Below are positions 4,835 through 7,227 of a DNA stretch of 7,227 bases, piece by piece; position 1 is the stretch's first letter; each line of letters opens with the position of its first letter. Under the pieces are notes generated by a model that saw nothing but the letters and a program-made list of their open reading frames with translations, did not search any database and had not been told where the DNA came from. Both the position numbers and the translations under genes were made by a program. Where the stretch lies: contig ONNL01000059.1 of assembly GCA_900319195.1 (NCBI GenBank), positions 1 to 7,227 on the forward strand, written 5' to 3'. Source of the DNA: an uncultured Ruminococcus sp. Its GTDB lineage: Bacteria > Bacillota > Clostridia > Oscillospirales > Ruminococcaceae.

Positions 4835-6216
4835 CGTATTATACCGAGCGAAACGAGGAGAAGTGCGAACAGGAGCACGGGCGAGACGAACTTGACCATG
4901 ACTATGTAAACAGGCTTTCTCATGAACTTTTCGCCGTTCTTTGTTACCTCGTCGATTATAGTCTTAGGCTTGAGTATCCAGCCGATGAGTATGCAGGTGC
5001 CTATCGAGAGGACGGGCATGAGTATATTGTTGCTGAGGTAGTCCATGATGTCGAGTATCTGAGCCTTGGCACCGTTCGGGAGCTTGAATTCAAAGTAGAG
5101 CGCATTGTAGCCAAGACATACTATCACGCTTATCGCAAGAGCTGTTGCGGTCTCTGTGATAGTTGCCTTTTTTCTGCTCCAGCCGAATTTATCTATCAGA
5201 CCCGAAACGACAGCCTCCATTATCGACATCGAGCTTGTGAGTGCGGCAAAGAAAACCATTATGAAGAACGCACTGCCGATGACTGCGCCGATACTTCCCA
5301 TCTGAGCGAATACCTTCGGAAGAGCAACGAACATGAGGCTCGGTCCCGAGCTTTCCATGCCTTCTTTTCCGAGGAAAACGTAGATCGCGGGTATTATCAT
5401 TACGCCTGCGAGGAAAGCAACGAGCGTATCAAAAATTTCTATCTGGTTTACGGATTTGAGCAGATTGCTGTCGTCCTTGTAGTATGAACCGTATGTGACC
5501 ATGATTCCCATAGCGACACTGATGCTGTAGAAAAGCTGTCCCATAGCGTCGAGCACGACCATGACTATCTGTTTGAAGCTCATACCCTTAACGCTTGGGA
5601 TAACGTACACCTTGAAGCCGTCAAGACCTGTGCGTCCGCTGTCGTGACCGTCTATAGTAAGCGAGAATACTGCAATGCCGATAACAGCGATAAGGAGTAT
5701 GGGCATGAGTATCTTCGATATTGACTCGATACCCTTGTTGACACCGAAGAAAATTACCACCGCGGTTATAATGAGGAATAGCGCATTAAAGACAATAGGC
5801 TGAGTATAGCCTGTTATGAAGTTAGAGAAAAAGCCGTCACCTGCGGCGTCTTTTCCGCCGCCTGTTATGAATGTGACCGCGTATTTCATTACCCAGCCGC
5901 CGATAGTGCAGTAGTAGGGCAATATGAGAAACGGTACAAGACAGGCAAGCACACCTATCCAGCCCGAAGGCTTGTGGAGAGTGCCGTAAGCTGTGAGCGC
6001 GCTCTGCTTGGTCTTTCTGCCTATCGACACCTCGCTGACGAGCATTGTAAAGCCGAATGTTATGACGAGTATGAGATAGATGACAAGGAACAGACCGCCG
6101 CCGTCCTTTGCGGCAAGGTAGGGGAATCGCCAGATGTTGCCGAGACCGACGGCACTGCCTGCCGCGGCGAGAACGAATCCCAGTGAGCTTGAAAACGAGT
6201 TTCTTTTTTTCTTCAT
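4831..6216 (-). CDS. Neurotransmitter:sodium symporter (NSS/SNF) family amino acid transporter
   Basis: The 461-residue protein has about 11 membrane segments, as in bacterial MhsT/Tyt1-type members. The NSS signature GSAVGLGNIWRFPY (20-33) is intact. Further landmarks are the YY pair 101-102 (LeuT Tyr107/108) and GQLFYSISVAMG (226-237, TM6 unwound substrate region, Tyr230 at LeuT Phe253). AALTSS (324-329) includes the Na2-site residues Ala324, Thr327 and Ser328, matching LeuT 351/354/355. Asp263 in FDTLVAFLAG probably replaces the chloride ion, as the acidic residue at this position does in chloride-independent bacterial homologues. The protein should import an amino acid with Na+, probably hydrophobic or aromatic; the exact substrate is not readable. 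ATG 6216 is used because the conserved N-terminus begins here. The upstream GAAAGG is 12 bases away, rather far, and a 17-codon in-frame extension exists without a better site. First gene of the azlCD operon. Confidence 0.92.
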   Translation of the reverse strand: MKKKRNSFSSSLGFVLAAAGSAVGLGNIWRFPYLAAKDGGGLFLVIYLILVITFGFTMLVSEVSIGRKTKQSALTAYGTLHKPSGWIGVLACLVPFLILPYYCTIGGWVMKYAVTFITGGGKDAAGDGFFSNFITGYTQPIVFNALFLIITAVVIFFGVNKGIESISKILMPILLIAVIGIAVFSLTIDGHDSGRTGLDGFKVYVIPSVKGMSFKQIVMVVLDAMGQLFYSISVAMGIMVTYGSYYKDDSNLLKSVNQIEIFDTLVAFLAGVMIIPAIYVFLGKEGMESSGPSLMFVALPKVFAQMGSIGAVIGSAFFIMVFFAALTSSMSIMEAVVSGLIDKFGWSRKKATITETATALAISVIVCLGYNALYFEFKLPNGAKAQILDIMDYLSNNILMPVLSIGTCILIGWILKPKTIIDEVTKNGEKFMRKPVYIVMVKFVSPVLLFALLLVSLGIIR

Positions 6217-6250
6217 TATATAAGCCAACCTTTCGGAGAGTGTTATGATG

Positions 6251-6357
6251 ATGTGCCGGATAAACATGAAGCATGAACAATAGCTTTGAAATATGCCGAT
6301 TATATGAGGAAAACTATGATTTTACCGCGGCACATATATGTGTCCTTGCATGGACAC
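6251..6357 (-). promoter_or_regulatory. Structured leader of the NSS-azlCD operon
   Basis: The predicted leader is about 147 nt (from near 6363 to 6217). It contains a perfect hairpin GTGTCC-N6-GGACAC (6340-6357), an adjoining palindrome CACATATATGTG (6331-6342), and an 8-base long-range complement, ATGTGCCG (6251-6258) with CGGCACAT (6328-6335). These pairings share bases 6331-6342 and so exclude one another. No known riboswitch class is recognised. A T-box was considered: there is no AGGGTGGNACCGCG core and no terminator hairpin with a T-run. Confidence 0.3.
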
Positions 6358-6369
6358 GCAGTAAATTTT

Positions 6370-6398
6370 ATTATAACATATCCATTGAAAAAAATCAA
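6370..6398 (-). promoter_or_regulatory. Promoter of the NSS-azlC-azlD operon
   Basis: Minus-strand TTGATT (6398-6393), 17 bases, perfect TATAAT (6375-6370). The -35 box lies within one copy of the 14-base repeat TTGAAAAAAATCAA, so a protein binding that repeat would compete with RNA polymerase here. Confidence 0.65.
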
Positions 6399-6447
6399 GA
6401 TATACGGGGAAAGATTTACATTTGATGAATTTTTTGAAAAAAATCAA
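6385..6447. repeat. Two identical 14-base sites, TTGAAAAAAATCAA, between divergent promoters
   Basis: Exact copies lie at 6385-6398 and 6434-6447, 49 bp apart. Each has TTGA/TCAA arms around six A residues and matches nine of ten defined positions of the CRP/FNR-family consensus TTGATNNNNATCAA. One copy covers the -35 of the NSS operon; the other ends nine bases before the pgk -35. They may be operators, or simply A-tract upstream elements. The local sequence is AT-rich, which raises the chance of coincidence. Confidence 0.4.
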
Positions 6448-6455
6448 AATAACAC

Positions 6456-6484
6456 TTGAAAAACTTTCCTTTATAGTGTATAAT
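6456..6484 (+). promoter_or_regulatory. Promoter of pgk
   Basis: TTGAAA (6456-6461), 17 bases, perfect TATAAT (6479-6484). The start of transcription should lie near 6491, giving a leader of about 64 nt. The A-rich tract just upstream may act as an UP element. Confidence 0.78.
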
Positions 6485-6494
6485 ATATTTGTGT

Positions 6495-6514
6495 GTTGTT
6501 ATAAAGTTAACAAC
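6495..6514. promoter_or_regulatory. Candidate Rex operator at the pgk transcription start
   Basis: GTTGTTATAAAGTTAACAAC has perfect 7-base inverted arms. Its core TTGTTATAAAGTTAACAA differs at one of 14 defined positions from the Rex consensus TTGTTAANNNNTTAACAA. It starts about four bases after the predicted transcription start, a good place for repression. Rex senses the NADH/NAD+ ratio and is known to control central carbon and fermentation genes, including glycolytic genes in some Firmicutes. No rex gene is in the window. Confidence 0.65.
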
Positions 6515-6554
6515 CCTACCGTAAAGCTATTTTAAAACGAAAGGATGTCATGTT

Positions 6555-7227
6555 ATGGCAGGATTAAACAAGGTAACTGTGGACGACATTAATGTAAAGG
6601 GCAAGAAGGTCCTCGTAAGAGTTGACTTCAACGTACCGCTCAAGGACGGCGTTATCACAAATGATAACAGAATTCAGGCGGCACTTCCCACAATCAACAA
6701 GCTTGTTGAAAACGGCGCTAAGATCGTGCTTTGCTCACATCTCGGAAAGCCCAAGAACGGTCCCGAGGATAAGTTCTCACTTGCACCCGCTGCAAAGAGA
6801 CTTGCTGAGCTTGTAAATACAAAGGTAACATTTGCCAAGGACGATACAGTTGTTGGCGAGAATGCAAAGAAGGCTGTTGCTGAGATGAACGACGGCGAGA
6901 TCGTTGTTCTCGAGAACACAAGATTCCGCGGCAATGAAGAGACAAAGAACGGCGAGGAGTTCTCAAAGGAGCTCGCTGACCTCGTTGACGGTCAGGCATT
7001 CCTTATGGATGCATTCGGCTCTGCTCACCGTGCACACGCTTCAACAGCAGGTGTTACAAAGTTCGTTAAGGAGACCGCAGTAGGTTACCTCATGCAGAAG
7101 GAGATCCAGTACCTCGGCAATGCCGTTGAAGATCCTGTACGTCCTTTCGTTGCTATACTCGGCGGTGCAAAGGTCGCTGATAAGCTCAACGTTATCTCAA
7201 ACCTCCTCGAGAAGTGCGATACACTCA
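6555..7227 (+). CDS. pgk: Phosphoglycerate kinase (N-terminal 224 residues; cut by the right edge)
   Basis: The enzyme transfers phosphate from 1,3-bisphosphoglycerate to ADP in the cytosol, the first ATP-yielding step of glycolysis. The visible part covers the 3-phosphoglycerate-binding N-domain and the start of the nucleotide-binding C-domain. Landmarks are RVDFNVPL (22-29), SHLGKP (61-66), ENTRF (120-124), FGSAHRAHAST (154-164, with Ser where Thr is more usual) and GGAKVADK (203-210). Family length is about 390-420 residues, so a little over half is present. ATG 6555 has AAGGA nine bases upstream; two other ATGs just before it are out of frame. Codon choice is more restricted than in the transporters (mostly AAG, GTT, CTC and CTT), as expected for a highly expressed gene. 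It is the first gene of its transcript, with no gap gene in front, under a strong promoter and a Rex-like operator. Confidence 0.97.
   Translation, partial: MAGLNKVTVDDINVKGKKVLVRVDFNVPLKDGVITNDNRIQAALPTINKLVENGAKIVLCSHLGKPKNGPEDKFSLAPAAKRLAELVNTKVTFAKDDTVVGENAKKAVAEMNDGEIVVLENTRFRGNEETKNGEEFSKELADLVDGQAFLMDAFGSAHRAHASTAGVTKFVKETAVGYLMQKEIQYLGNAVEDPVRPFVAILGGAKVADKLNVISNLLEKCDTL

Noticed and set aside
5837..6280. A 147-residue minus-strand frame overlapping the NSS N-terminus.
   Set aside because: Its sequence is arginine/histidine-rich shadow translation of the conserved NSS signature region in another frame.
6217..6363. A T-box or other known amino-acid riboswitch in the NSS-operon leader (CCGCGGTAAAA at about 6320-6330 looked suggestive).
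   Set aside because: The leader is too short, there is no AGGGTGGNACCGCG antiterminator core, and no terminator hairpin with a T-run precedes the start.
6674..6999. Minus-strand open frames of 86 and 93 residues inside pgk.
   Set aside because: Antisense to an intact, highly conserved enzyme with strong codon bias, which commonly leaves open antisense frames.

Overview
The window looks like chromosomal DNA from an anaerobic Gram-positive (Firmicutes/Clostridia) bacterium, most like the Ruminococcus group. The grounds are purine-rich Shine-Dalgarno sites close to the starts, near-consensus sigma-A promoters (TTGACA-N17-TATAAT), a TTG start, a DUF6110-like gene beside a P-type ATPase with an HMA2-type N-terminus, and a C-rich post-hairpin terminator style that I recall from ruminococci. 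The genus is inferred from resemblance, not proven. No IS element, CRISPR array, tRNA or rRNA is visible.

Layout. Left edge, minus strand: the first 60 codons of a probable heavy-metal P-type ATPase (1-182), preceded two bases away by a small DUF6110-like membrane protein (185-436). Its consensus promoter (584-612) and a TTAG...CTAA operator-like palindrome (502-521) lie upstream. Diverging from it on the plus strand is a sodium:solute symporter (787-2322) with its own perfect consensus promoter. The symporter converges on a LacI-family regulator (2626-3624, minus). The 303-bp gap between them holds three hairpins, one with a 22-bp arm.

Next, on the minus strand, is a tight three-gene amino-acid transport operon read from right to left: an NSS-family Na+-dependent amino-acid importer (4831-6216), azlC (4130-4834) and azlD (3837-4133). 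Both junctions are 4-base ATGA overlaps, and the operon ends in a clear 14-bp hairpin terminator (3775-3814). On the far right, divergently transcribed, is pgk (phosphoglycerate kinase, from 6555, cut by the window end). It has its own promoter and a near-perfect Rex (NADH/NAD+ redox repressor) operator just after the predicted transcription start.

How it fits together. Most of the window is membrane transport: a probable metal-export module, a Na+/solute symporter, and a Na+-coupled amino-acid importer co-translated with a branched-chain amino-acid exporter. pgk is ordinary central metabolism, but its control region points to redox regulation. Several starts are set by Shine-Dalgarno position: the symporter starts at TTG 787, the LacI protein at ATG 3624, the NSS protein at ATG 6216 and AzlD at ATG 4133. 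Longer open frames reach upstream of each but run through ribosome-binding sites, leader sequence or, for AzlD, the overlapping azlC gene.
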